Assembly (NCBI GenBank): GCA_963971285.1
Contig: OZ020247.1
Location: 10,188,614 to 10,252,613 of the forward strand
From: Astropecten irregularis
Lineage: Eukaryota; Echinodermata; Asteroidea; Paxillosida; Astropectinidae
Reading direction: 5' to 3'
DNA: 64,000 bases
Below are positions 35,231-49,000 of the stretch, piece after piece. A program made the translations under genes and the position numbers. Under the pieces are notes generated by a model that was given only the letters and a program-made list of their open reading frames with translations, was not told the DNA's origin and did not search any database. How positions within the stretch are numbered: position 1 is the first letter of the stretch; every line of letters begins with the position of its first letter.

Positions 35231-35618
35231 TACTACATGGTGATAGCCAAGACATGGTTGTATCATATAACTGAATTTTTAAGTGATAAACAGTTTAGTT
35301 TTAACATAATAGTTTCCGACACAGTGTTGCGTTTACTCTGGGACATCATGTATATGCCATTGAGTGGAATTAGTCCTACCATGAAATAAATATCACTGAA
35401 ATAATGAAATGAGGTTAGGTATTTTAGAGTTCTCTTCACAGCCCTTGGGTTGTTATCTTTCTTAGCGAGGCTCTGGCCGTTTCCAAAACGAGCTTCCAGA
35501 GCTACAGCTAGGTCTATTGTCTTGGTGTCTCTGCAAATTTCCAGTGGAGCGAAGACTAGACCTAGCTCTAGACAACAGATTCGGATGTAGCCTCTTTCTG
35601 TGAAAATCTTAGACAACT

Positions 35619-35872
35619 GGGGCCAAGTTCACTGCCCTGCTTAAGCGCTAAGTGCTAAGCACAAAAATGTGCTAACCTTGAAATTTCTGTCTTAATACTA
35701 ACAACAAAATTTCCATGTGCCGTCAGTGTTTCGCTTGTGGTTGTTCTTTGGCTGTTGTTCACTGACCATGAATATCAAATGGATTTTTTTTAATGGTGGT
35801 TTGTTTTTTGAGCAAGATATTTTGTGCTAAGCAATATTTGTGTGTGCTTAACAGCTCCATGAAATTGGCCCC
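35619..35872 (+). mobile_element. GGGGCCAATTT-type MITE, complete
   Basis: Starts GGGGCCAAGTTCACTGCCCT and ends CAGCTCCATGAAATTGGCCCC apart from small changes; intergenic. Confidence 0.8.
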
Positions 35873-36830
35873 TGGCCAGATTTTTAATTTGCTAAGAGAA
35901 CCAAATGCTTACCTAGCGACTTTCCACTCATTTATCAACGCTGAGGTCACAATTTAGCTTAGCAAAGTAATGCCGACAGGGAACCAGCCAACCTCACGTC
36001 CTATATACAGTGCATATGGGTTGTCGGTTACCAATGTGCACTAAGCAAGATGCTTCCATGCTTAGCACATCTGTGTGCCTATATGAGCTCTGTAAAACTA
36101 ACCCAAGCTCAAATTATGATAATCACTCAATACTGTCAATCAAAAAAAAAATGTAAAAAGCAAACAACTAACTCTGTAAAAGTGCTAAAACTGAAAGACC
36201 ATCAAAAGGAAATTTGAATTTGATTTTAAGAACAATATTAAATATAACTTATGTAAAATTAAAATTTGATCTACTATAATTACAGGATAAAATCATTAAA
36301 AAAGTGAAACCCTTTGACAAATACATTATGAAAAAATGCACACAATCTTTGGTTTTTATAATACAATTTGTGACAAGGAGTGTATTGTGCGCTATGTATT
36401 AAAATATATTGGAGGGCAATAAGCCGCCAAAGATTTTCATTTTTGAAATTCCTGAAATATATTCTCCTTTATAATCTAACAGACCAGTGGTCGATTTCAC
36501 CAAACTCATCATAACTTACTCTCAATCGTAGGACTTGTGACGCATTGTTTCCTAAAATCATTTTCTTCAAAAACCATGTACTTTTGAATTTTACGAATTG
36601 ACAAACTTAATTTTTACTTAATTTTTAAGATTCATTGTTGGTCAACCTGATATGCCGATTATTTAATACAAACTCACAGACCAGCCATTTACCAAATTTC
36701 TCCCCAAAATTTGGATGTTAGACCAATAAATTTACCGTTTGAAAACTCCCACATTGTTACACGTAATTTTTGTGAACATCCATGTTGAAAAAAGGGCCTT
36801 TATTTTGCTGGATCGTATAAACGGCAACAA

Positions 36831-36836
36831 TTTATT
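36831..36836 (-). promoter_or_regulatory. Candidate polyadenylation signal for the GDPD gene
   Basis: AATAAA on the minus strand about 225 nt past the stop codon; a second copy lies near 36799-36804. The sequence is AT-rich, so chance occurrence is possible. Confidence 0.3.
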
Positions 36837-37060
36837 ATGTGACCATGAATTTAAAAAGCCTCTGATTATCTTTCATAGAGATTCTATAAAAAAAAAGGCA
36901 ACATGTTTTTGTTTTAATATCAAATCCTTCTATGCATCAAGTACAGTAAATTGTGACCAGAGATTAAGTTTAGTAACCGGTGTCTGATCTGCAGTGTGAA
37001 CACGACTTAGGACAGGATCACCCAGCAACTTGCGTTCACATGAGGGACTAGATTGAAGCT

Positions 37061-40000
37061 TCAGTTGTCTTCATCGTTTGTGAAGGTCTGGTAGTTGTCG
37101 TTGTTCTCCGTGGTCTGGTCCCCTATCCACTTGCCCTTCCTGCGCATGTATTCGGCTAGCTTGACTGGGTAGTCTGTCATGATGCCGTCCACGCCTTTGC
37201 TCATGGCACGATCCCACTGCTCTTCACTGTTGAGAACCCAGACGTAAACCTGCAATGTGGTATAATAACAACCATCTGCCATGAATAATCCAGTTATTAG
37301 GAGATTAAAGGTAATATCCTACTTTGGTTTTTATCAAAGAAATACAGATTCGTTGGCAAAAATATCAAGACAGATAGAGTAACAGTCATCTGTGAAAATT
37401 TCAGCCCCATACGGTGCCCACTTTTTGAGAAAACAGTGAAAAACAGCCACAGTATTTCTTAGTCTTTTTGATCTTTTAAAAGATCAAAAAGATTTTTTTT
37501 TTCTAATTTCTGGATAAATACACCATTTTAGGCGGAACAATTTTAACGGTATGTTTCTACCAGCGCCGTCTTTATACTCTGTAAGTTATACGCAAATCAG
37601 TGAACATTTCTGTTTTGGTTTCTTACCAAAGTATGATACTACCTTTAACTCCTGATGATCTTCATACTCCCATTGTATAATTTATCGGAAATTGGCAACA
37701 TAATCAACTGTGAAATTTTAACGAAAATAACATTTGCACTAAAATGGTTGTGTAATCTCAAAATTTGAGTCCACGGAATCGAGTACGGGCCAAGTACTGT
37801 ACATTTATTTTTGAGTACTTTTTATTGAGTATGGACCAAGTATATTTTATTTCCGAGATTTCTAATTGAGTACGGGCCGAGTATTTGTATGTACTCAAGT
37901 AGTACGAGTACGAGTATTCCAACATTGCCAGTCTCTCACTCAGTCTTGCTGTACATGGAACTTCAACTTACCTTGATGCCTCGTCTCTGCAGATGACGAA
38001 ACAGGAAACGGTTGATGAGAAGGAAGTCCAAGACCCACAGGAGAGCCTTAATCCAGCGCTCCGTCACACCGCTGATTCCAGCCAAGCAAGGATCGGAAAT
38101 AGAAAAAACAGAATTTCCATCAGTCCCCATCGACAGGGAATTGGTTATATAATCATCATAGTTTCATATTTTTAAGATTAAAGGTAATTACAGGATTGGC
38201 AACATACCCAAACAGAAATGTTCACAGATTTACGTATAACTTTCAGGATATGAAGATGGTGCTGGTAGACATATACCATTAAAATATTTCCACCTGAAAT
38301 GGTCACGGATCCAGAAATTAGTCAAACAATGACCGAAAACGGTTTTGATCTCGGGGTAAGATCAAAACCATTCTCTATGTTTTATAGGAAAAATTGAGTC
38401 GGGTTTTCGCTATATTTCTTGTGACTCAGATGTCCGATTGAGCTCAAATTTTCACAGGTTTATTGGTTTATTATTTTATGTATGTTGGATTAGACAAAGT
38501 GTGAATAGTGCTCTGCTACCTTTACCAATCATGTACTATACCTTTAAAGATAAAGCTACAAGCATAAGCATGAACGTTTAACAAAAAATCTAATATGGTT
38601 TTCTATGGTCTTTCAAATAAATAAAAGTTCAACAAAATCAGATTTGAGTTACAGTAGATTTTGAGTTAACTGCTAAATAAAAGGTAGAAATGAATGCTGC
38701 AAGCTCTATAAGCTTATACACCGATCTGACGGTGCGAACATGGAGGTAAAAAACACCCGCCATTACTGGTGTGTCCCCGCCCGTATTATTGTCCGGCAAC
38801 AAAAAGAAAAGTCCACCGCACTCGATACTGCAGGGTGTACGTCCCCTAATCATGGGACGTACACCCTGCATTTATAGAGTGCGGCGGACATAAATTCTTT
38901 TGTTGCCAGACAAAATACGGGAGGGAACACACCAGTAATGGCAGGTGTTTTTTACTTCCATGTTCGTGCCGTCGGATCCGTGTATAAGTTGCATTTCAAA
39001 AATATTTAGCCATCTTTTACAGATAGGTTATAAATGGAAATTTAATTTGTTAAAAGCATTCCAGTATGCAAGCAGTTTGTGAAGGCAGTTGACTGCCAAG
39101 GTGAAAAGTGAATGCATGGGATAAGAAACTGATGATCTGGAAAACCATGAAAACGTATCGAGGTATTTCATGCATTTATGGACAATTCAGCCATAAGTGG
39201 TGTCATATAACTCCTAAATCCTGATAGCCAAGTATTAATCCTGCCGCAACAGTTTGCCCCCATTTGAAATAACCTTATTTCCCTTACAATTTATAGCATC
39301 TTGTGACTTTGTTACCCAAGCATTAAAGGTAAATTGTCATACTTTGGTAGGAAACCAAAACAGAAGTGTTCACCGAATTATAATGCACCTGGGGTCGCTT
39401 TCACCAAACTTATTGTAACTTACTATCAATCGTAGCATTTATGATGCAATGCATCCCTATATAGGATACGATGAGTTATCCTTCGTAACTCGAGTTACAA
39501 TCGATCGTAGGGCTCGTGAAATCGACCCCTGGTACAAACATACCGTTAAAATGAAATGCTGTATTTATCCAGAAATGAGTAAAACAAAAGACAAAAACAG
39601 ATTTGATCTCCGAAATCACAATTACAATAGCAATGGTTTTTCAATGTTTTCTACTTTTTACAATGATCAATTGAGCAGAAAATTTTACAGGTTTGTTTTT
39701 CTTTCATGAGAAATCAAATTAATATGACCAGATCGATGCTGTTCTATCGACTTTTAATATGATAGTACCTTTAACTCAGATGTTATCATTTTTTTTTCTA
39801 TTCCTAGTGTTACATGACTCATGTTACCTCCATGCTATCTTGGCCATTAGTCTTATAATCAAAATGTTACACAAATCCACTCAAACAGTTATTTTGACAC
39901 ACATCATGGGTTAAAGTGAATTTAATGTCGATGATGTTAGTAGAATGAGAGTTTTCATGCTAAGCGGAAATAAGCATGCAGAGTAATAGAGTAACAGTGG

Positions 40001-43000
40001 CAAGCAATGTTAGATCACATGCAATATTTGGTCAGGTAATCTTCTAAGCAAAGTTTCTGAGCTTAGCAGGACAATGAACCCAGGCATTGCTGCCTGGGCT
40101 AACGTTTCGAGTTAGCCGATCAGCTGGCAATTAATAAGCAAAAAAGCTGATAGCAAAATATCAAAATAAATAAAAGGATTGAATGATATTCATAAATACC
40201 TTGGATAAATTGACTACCGGTATTTCGACTGGTTGAAAGCCTGTCTCACGCTAGTCTCAAAACGCGCTTAGCACACTAGTTAGCGGGACCTGTTAGCAGA
40301 TCTACATGCGAGCATTTTTTTTTAAACAAGAGTACTAAAAATGCTTCATGCCACGGGAGGGGATGTATGTGTCATCCACCCATGTATGTCATATTGTCAC
40401 ATGTGGATGTGCATAAAATATGATGACATGCATGGGTGGTGTATGCGTCAACACATGTATGTCATATTATTGTCACATGTTGATGTATGTGCAATATATG
40501 ACATGCACAGGTGGTTTATGTGAATATGCGTCGACACACGCATGTCACATGTGGATGTATGTGCAATATACATGTATAACATGCATGAATGAAAGTGTCC
40601 CCACATATCCATGATGACCTCAAAGAGGCGTGGCATTTGGATTGGTCTAGTTCTTGCCATGCCCCTATTTAAATCATTTCCTTTCGGTAACAAGACAGAT
40701 CAAGTTTGCAACCCTTAAAATAACTTGTGTATTAAAGTATACATCAGATTAATTAATCATCAAGAGCGCCACCAATGGTGTAGGCACCAAGCAGATGAGA
40801 CTACAGTTTATATACCACACCATGCAGTCTAATGATAGTATACAGGCAATTAGAGCACAGAGCAACCGACATCTACACTACGAGACTTTAAAGAGGCAAG
40901 CGAAGAAGTTCACAGAGGCTGAGCAGAGAGTGGAACTACAAAGAGCGACAGTCTTCTATCAAATCCGTGTCAGCGGTGACAAATCAAAAACTCCCGCACC
41001 ATAGCATACCAACAGACAATTAAAACACCACTTCACTACAAAAACTTAACACGTGAATTTTTCCCTTGATCCTCATTCTACATTTTTAAAGACTTTGTTG
41101 ACAATGCATTACCAATGGAGTTTAATTCTTCTTTTTTTTTTTTTTTTTTTATGAATTGCACTGTCTTGAAGCCTACCTTGTCACAAAAGCAACATGTCAT
41201 CTGTTTTTCAGCTTAGTTTAAAATTAGTATCATACATTGGTAGGAAACCAAAACAGAAATATTCAGAGGTTTGCGTATAACTTTAATACAGAGTATAACG
41301 ATGAACCTTTTACAAACAAACCATTAAATTTGTATCCACCTGAAACAGTGCAATGCTGTATTCAGGCATACAACTTGGAGTTGATGAAAAAAGAGGAAAT
41401 TTCTTTACCATACTCTGTACAGTGGTTTTTTTTTTTACTTTTCAATGGCATAAGAGTGGAGTGAAAAAAAGAGGAAATCAGTTGATCCGAGGAAAAGTTG
41501 CATGCCTGTGTATTTATCTAGAAATGAGTATTAAAGCCAAAAGACAGGAAACAGTTTATCTCTGAGATCAAAACTTCACAATTACAATTACCGTTGCGTA
41601 ACAATTCCAACAGGTTTTTGCTGTTTTCTACTATTTTCAATGATCAATTGAGCTGAAAATTTCACAGCTAACGTTTCGAGTTAGCCGATCAGCTGGCAAT
41701 TAATAAGCAAAAAAGCTGATAGCAAAATATCAAAATAAATAAAAGGATTGAATGATATTCATAAATACCTTGGATAAATTGACTACCGGTATTTCGACTG
41801 GTTGAAAGCCTGTCTCACGCTAGTCTCAAAACGCGCTTAGCACACTAGTTAGCGGGACCTGTTAGCAGATCTACATGCGAGCATTTTTTTTTAAACAAGA
41901 GTACTAAAAATGCTTCATGCCACGGGAGGGGATGTATGTGTCATCCACCCATGTATGTCATATTGTCACATGTGGATGTGCATAAAATATGATGACATGC
42001 ATGGGTGGTGTATGCGTCAACACATGTATGTCATATTATTGTCACATGTTGATGTATGTGCAATATATGACATGCACAGGTGGTTTATGTGAATATGCGT
42101 CGACACACGCATGTCACATGTGGATGTATGTGCAATATACATGTATAACATGCATGAATGAAAGTGTCCCCACATATCCATGATGACCTCAAAGAGGCGT
42201 GGCATTTGGATTGGTCTAGTTCTTGCCATGCCCCTATTTAAATCATTTCCTTTCGGTAACAAGACAGATCAAGTTTGCAACCCTTAAAATAACTTGTGTA
42301 TTAAAGTATACATCAGATTAATTAATCATCAAGAGCGCCACCAATGGTGTAGGCACCAAGCAGATGAGACTACAGTTTATATACCACACCATGCAGTCTA
42401 ATGATAGTATACAGGCAATTAGAGCACAGAGCAACCGACATCTACACTACGAGACTTTAAAGAGGCAAGCGAAGAAGTTCACAGAGGCTGAGCAGAGAGT
42501 GGAACTACAAAGAGCGACAGTCTTCTATCAAATCCGTGTCAGCGGTGACAAATCAAAAACTCCCGCACCATAGCATACCAACAGACAATTAAAACACCAC
42601 TTCACTACAAAAACTTAACACGTGAATTTTTCCCTTGATCCTCATTCTACATTTTTAAAGACTTTGTTGACAATGCATTACCAATGGAGTTTAATTCTTC
42701 TTTTTTTTTTTTTTTTTTTATGAATTGCACTGTCTTGAAGCCTACCTTGTCACAAAAGCAACATGTCATCTGTTTTTCAGCTTAGTTTAAAATTAGTATC
42801 ATACATTGGTAGGAAACCAAAACAGAAATATTCAGAGGTTTGCGTATAACTTTAATACAGAGTATAACGATGAACCTTTTACAAACAAACCATTAAATTT
42901 GTATCCACCTGAAACAGTGCAATGCTGTATTCAGGCATACAACTTGGAGTTGATGAAAAAAGAGGAAATTTCTTTACCATACTCTGTACAGTGGTTTTTT

Positions 43001-46000
43001 TTTTTACTTTTCAATGGCATAAGAGTGGAGTGAAAAAAAGAGGAAATCAGTTGATCCGAGGAAAAGTTGCATGCCTGTGTATTTATCTAGAAATGAGTAT
43101 TAAAGCCAAAAGACAGAAAACAGTTTATCTCTGAGATCAAAACTTCACAATTACAATTACCGTTGCGTAACAATTCCAACAGGTTTTTGCTGTTTTCTAC
43201 TATTTTCAATGATCAATTGAGCTGAAAATTTCACAGCTTTCTTTTTATTTCATGACAACCCACATCATGAACAGACTGCAGCTGTTCTATCAACTTATAC
43301 CAAAGTATGATACTACCTTTAACAGACTATTGAGCATTTAGTTTTTCACTTAGGTAGGCATGGTATATCATTATCAATGAGAATAATTTTAGTGGACTCT
43401 TGAGAAAGAAACAAGAGTCGCATCAAAATACAGCAACTTCCAAATTTCCTTTTTATAAAATGTCTAATGGTCGTGGAATCTTCACACAACCAAGAATATG
43501 CAAACACAGTGCCATAAAAAAAAAGCTTCTGCGCTTTCACTTGGTACAAAATGAATAAACATGAGAATTTGTTGGTCTTTTTTAAATCCATCAAAAATGA
43601 AGAGTGAGAGACCATGATCCCGTGACATTAGGGGGGAAAGTATTCCTGTTATCACCGCACTGAATGAGAAGACCCTTACAAGTTCTTGATCAACTCTCGT
43701 CCCATGGGGATCTCCAGATAATGCTCCTTGTAGGGAATGAACGGCAAGAGGCCAAAGTAGAAAGAAGCCAACATTCTGACCACGGTCTGCATGCTCATCA
43801 TCGTCGACAACTGTGGAGCCTATTAAGAGGTGATTTCCCAAACATTTCAGTTTTTATAAAGATACAGTACGGGATTGGTAACATACCCAAACATAAATGT
43901 TCACAGATTTAAGTACCGGTATAACTTTCAGGGTAAGAAGATGGTGCTGGTAGAAACATAGCATTAAAATATTTCCACCTGAAATGGTGTATTTATCCAG
44001 AAATTAGTCAAACAAAGACCGAAAACAGTTCTGATCTTCGGTTAAGATCAAAATCATCTTTTATGTTTTGTACGAAAAATTGAGTCAGGTTTTCGCTATT
44101 TGAGCTCAAATTTTCACAGGTTTGTCATTTCATGTACATGCTGGATCAGTCAATGTGTGAGTGCTGTTCTGTGACCTTTACCAATCATGTATTGTACCTT
44201 TAATTAAAAAAGAAATACAGTATCAGCAACAAAGGAAAAACAACACAAATAGGCCTAATTTACAAGAAAAGCACTGGGTATATATGCAGCTTGCTTTTAA
44301 CATAAACTACCGATCAGCCAAACATAAATAAGGGGATGAGTCAGGGTGCTAGGTCAAATCCCGTTAAGAAGCCATAATGAAGGTATGACAACCTGTATAG
44401 TCTGGTTCCCTCCTGTCATGTGGGGAAATTGCAACTTAGAAATTGGTTCTCAACGCCACCTCAACTGAGTTTTCAAACCTGGGTTTTTTTTTTTTTTACC
44501 AAAACCAAAATCGACACCAATTGGATGACAAATGATGGTGTGCCATGTATACAGTAATCCGAGCACACGGTTTTAAATGGCGCCCTCTGTTGAATAAAAC
44601 AAGAAACTGCGGAGGTGTCAGTCTATTACTTTGTACACCAGCAATCATCTTTTCTTGAAATCTGGGAAGCTGGGAAGCTAATCATGAGCAAAAGACCTGG
44701 GGGGAAATCCGGGAGATGTTGTAGATGCCAAATATACTTCTAACTCTGTTTTTTTCGGGAATGAATCATGTACAACGCACAAAGCCGGAGTTGTAGTGCA
44801 TTTAGATCGATAAACACCACCGCAGTTTCTTGTTTCAACCAATAGAGGGCGCCATTCAAAACTGTGTGCTCGGATTACTGTATAGGAAATGTCCGGTACA
44901 TGAAACAATTAAATGTTTTGGAGTGACTCTCTGAAGTTGATGTTGTGTCATTGACTACAATGCTTCTGTGAAGTTTGACCCCGAGTGTTAGTCAGTTAGG
45001 TTGGATCCAAATTAACGACTGCGGCTATGGCTTTGGCTGTTGCTAGGGGTAACAATGCATCAGTGTGAACTGAACACAGACATAAATAACCTATAGACCG
45101 ACAGTGCCTAATTCAAATGTATGGCGGGGTACCGTAATTTTGACGGCACCCGACTTTTGCCAAACTATGGGCAAAAAAAGTTACTTTTAAGCACGATTGA
45201 ATAGAGAGGAATGTTTCGAACGGGAAATTCTAGATGAAAACGAATTGATATCCACTTTAAACCCATTGGAGCATTAAGTTTACCTCACATACCATTACAC
45301 AGTAATGTATTTTTCTCAAATAATGGAAAGATTGAATGAAAACTTGTTTGAAATTTCATCTTGATTTTATAAGAGGGAACTAGCGCGAGACTACGTGCGC
45401 AACTGGCCTCTTTTAGAATCTTTGCAAGATTTCAAAACAAAATAATTGTTTACGTGCGCTGCGTGCGCCGCGCGCACTGGGTGACGCACAACTTTGCCCG
45501 TAGCTTTTTAAGATGGCGTCCGTTTCCAAAATTACTCGCTCGCGCCCTATGCTGTCGGTCTATAGGTTATTCATGTCTATGGTACTGAAGTATGTGCCAG
45601 GCAACAGAAAACCACTTGGCATGAGCCGATCAACCGCAACTGTTAATTTGGTATCTGACATGCATTTAATATTCTAACATGCAAGTTATACGTTCATCCA
45701 TAGAACCACCCATAGGAAATACACTATGACACACCACACTGTGCGCAACAAATGCCAAATTTCTCTCTCAGTTTTTCTTGTCTCCTTACAAATTTAACGT
45801 GGCGACGGAACCGAAAGGGATTTCGGCAAAGGTTTCTTTGAGGGGCCAGAAGGGTAGTAGTCCTGAGTAGAACAGTAGGACCACCTTGGTGATGCCTGAC
45901 ATGCTGAATAACAAGGGGTATGTGTGGTCCTGAGAAATGAGGGGGATCAAAGGTCATAGGTTATAAGGTCAAATTATTAGGCTTCCCCTGTCATTTTTGG

Positions 46001-49000
46001 CAAATGAGCGGCCAATTTCATTTTCATGCATTCGTGTTGAAGTGATTTTGCCTTTCCGGTTGAAACTGTCACTCGATTTCACAGAAATGCTAACAGATTT
46101 ACCTATAACTTAAAGGGTATAATGGTGATTGTAGAAACATACCGTTCAAATTTTTCTGCTTGAAAATGGTGTATTTATCAAGAACAAAGTAAAACGAGTG
46201 ATCAAAAATAAAAGAGAAAAGACTCAAGAAATACTGTGCCTGTTTTTCACTGTTTTCTCAAAAAGTGGGCACCGTATGTGACTGACATTTTCACAGATGA
46301 CTGTTGCTGCATCTTCCTTGATAATTTTGCCCATAAATCTGTATTTGACAAAAACCAAAGTATGATACTACCTTTATGCATTCAACAGTCGTTCAGTTTG
46401 GCCATGCAAAATCAGCATTGAATATACCACGCTGCCAAAAGCCATTACGAATATGAATGCTGTTCGAATGGAATTTGATATTGAAAGGCGATTCTTTTCA
46501 TTCGCCTGACGCTTGTTTACATTTGCTTGCACATGAAGTGAAATCGAATGGCTATATTTTGAGGTGCCTTGCAGTTTCACGCAAAATGGGATGGCACAGC
46601 GTTTAAATTGTCCACTCGTGTGCCGAAAATGACCGGTAAAACCTATATTAGGAATTAAAGTCTGGTACCGCGAACCAACAACAAGGATGCACTGTTCATA
46701 TCAGGGACATGGGTTCAGAATTCTTTAAAAAAAACCAAAGTCTGGTGCCCTGTCTTCATTGATGCACATTGCCACAATACATGTATTTCATTTTTCTGAT
46801 ATTATGCATATACCGGTAATTTCTTTCATGTGCAAACTTGACTTGATCTCAAGAATTGGCACAGAAAAAAACAATGACAAACTTTTCCGAGACTTCACTA
46901 CAAAAACTTCAATTTTATTGGATTTTTCTTTTTATCTACTCTAAAATTTGAAAACACCTCAAATGCAATTTTGCAAACGATTATAAATGAAGCAATAGGT
47001 TTGGGGTAACACCATGTGACGAAGATTTATGCTGGAGCATTCTTCCGAAGATGGCCATAGAATACTGACCAGAACGTCGCGCTAACCGGCTCTTTTCAGA
47101 GCCACCCCATACTCACAAAAGAGATAGATATAAGTCGCAAAGTGTTACTGCAAACCTATTACTTTATGTACTTCCACCATGCATAACCTCAAATCTAAGT
47201 TAATTATATAAAATGACAAATATTCTTTAATTTCTACCGCCTCACAGCAAGTCAAGTTACTCATTGGTTGTCCTATTTCCAAAATATTTGTCAAACATGC
47301 ATCAGTGACAGAATCATTATTTTGGGTGGGAGAATTATCTTCTTCGACTTACCCTTTTATGGCATTTTCTGACGATGGCTTCTGAAAAGTTGCCAACGAC
47401 TGTAATATCTTCTCTCTTATACTTCACAATCATCTCCAATACCTGAAATAAACACCACAACCAGCCAAAAACCAATCAGAATATCAGGTTACACTATATA
47501 TGAATAAATTGAATTAACATATATGTATATGCTGACTGGCTATACAAGTACAAGTAACACATACGCACTTTTGTCATGAATATGCAAATATGGATATGTA
47601 AAGTATGCAAATTACATAGCCCTGTGCCAATGGAGCATGATGCTTTCAATTCTGAATGAACAGTTTTTTGCTGATTGGTCATGTGACTTGTATGCAAATG
47701 AGACATTCATATACGAATAAAAGGTATTAATATCGACAGCCTAATAAAATAATTAAAAGTCATTTTGACCAAATTCAGATATTTTGCTTAAATCAGATCT
47801 TTATCATAGGAGCTACCCTATGGATGAAGTGTCCAGGTTTTTAGACATTTGTGTTGTTTTTCTCAAAAGTAGCAAGAATTACTTAGGCAATTAGGCTGGC
47901 AATATGCAAATGACATGGCGTAAGCAAATAATGCATTCATATGCAAATGAGGTATTGTTGTTTACCTTGTCAATAAGCTCATCATCATTCCTCTTGATGT
48001 CTAGGTTGATCGGAACGTTGGGAAATTTCTCAAACACTTCCTGTAGCAGAGGTATCTTTCTGTCAGAGGTACTCCCGCACACACTGTGACCTTTTGCCAT
48101 ACAAGAGAGAACAGATCCGATAAAGTACATTGCCAAATCATTAGGTAAACAACAACAAACAAACAAATAAACAAACAAACAGATGCACCAACAAAAACAA
48201 ATAAATCCACATGCACAAGGCATTACACTTAAGGCCTTTTCACACAACGCTAAGAAAACTCTCAACCATTGAGAAATGTTCTCATAGTTGCAAAATCTTA
48301 CAAAACGGTGTTACTCTGGCCGCTTTTGCATTCTTTCACACGGCACAGTGTATAATAATAATAATTTGGGAGGCTAATCATCCTTACTCGCAGGTGGGGT
48401 GCTGAATTGTGAAGGATGCGACTTCAACGTGATTGGGTAGCAGGCTTTCATGGCCGCCATTGGCTCAGGCTGCCATGATCACAGAGTACAGCCTGAGATC
48501 TTTTCTGGATAAATACACCATTTCTGGCAGAAATATTTTAACGGTATATTTCCAACAGCAACATCTTCAAACCTTAAAAGTAATATGTAAATCTGTGGAC
48601 ATTTCTGTTTGGGTATGTTACCAATCCTGCACTGTACCTTTAAGGGTTTGATAGGAAGTAAGCAATACAAGTAAAACTAATGGAAAGAATTGCAGGAACA
48701 CAAATTTACATTAATTGTATTCCCTTCTGGAAGCTTACCTTTGCAAAAATGCACAGCTAATGTCTGAGAGAGAAGGGGTAAATCCTAAAAAGACAAAACA
48801 AAACACCAAAGAAAAAAAAGTAATTCCGCATTTCTGTTTAAGTTGCAGGGTGTGCAAAACATTTCACAAATGTATACAAATGTCACATCCAAATCAGGCA
48901 GAGAATGATTAGAATGCAATAACGCAGGCCCTAGTTAAGTGGGCCCCCGACCCCACGCAGTGAGCTTCAGAATGTGTACAAACTCAGCTAATTCCATGTA

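Larger units (their letters stand above)
31725..37060. other. Convergent intergenic region between PIG-S and GDPD 3' ends
   Basis: Holds the PIG-S 3' UTR, a tRNA-like SINE (32104-32205), TTAA and GGGGCCAATTT elements, a GAGCCG-type element, a degenerate TACTCG array, a mariner-like inverted repeat and a possible hairpin at 35496-35572. The 33000-36900 stretch is AT-rich. No coding exon could be supported. Confidence 0.5.

Noticed and set aside
35263-35616. 117-codon minus-strand ORF
   Set aside because: No recognisable domain, and it overlaps a hairpin; no splice or promoter context.
40341-42262. Repeated pairs of ORFs (60-81 codons) as duplicated genes
   Set aside because: They are the same TGTATGTGTCAT-rich sequence copied by the 1569-bp duplication, and they overlap on both strands.
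43680-45929. Two tandem GDPD genes instead of one gene with paired exons
   Set aside because: Only this exon is duplicated; all other exons occur once and fit both in phase.
47030-47197. End of a real histone gene
   Set aside because: The stem-loop is canonical, but no histone fold residues occur upstream on the plus strand; it belongs to a repeat family.
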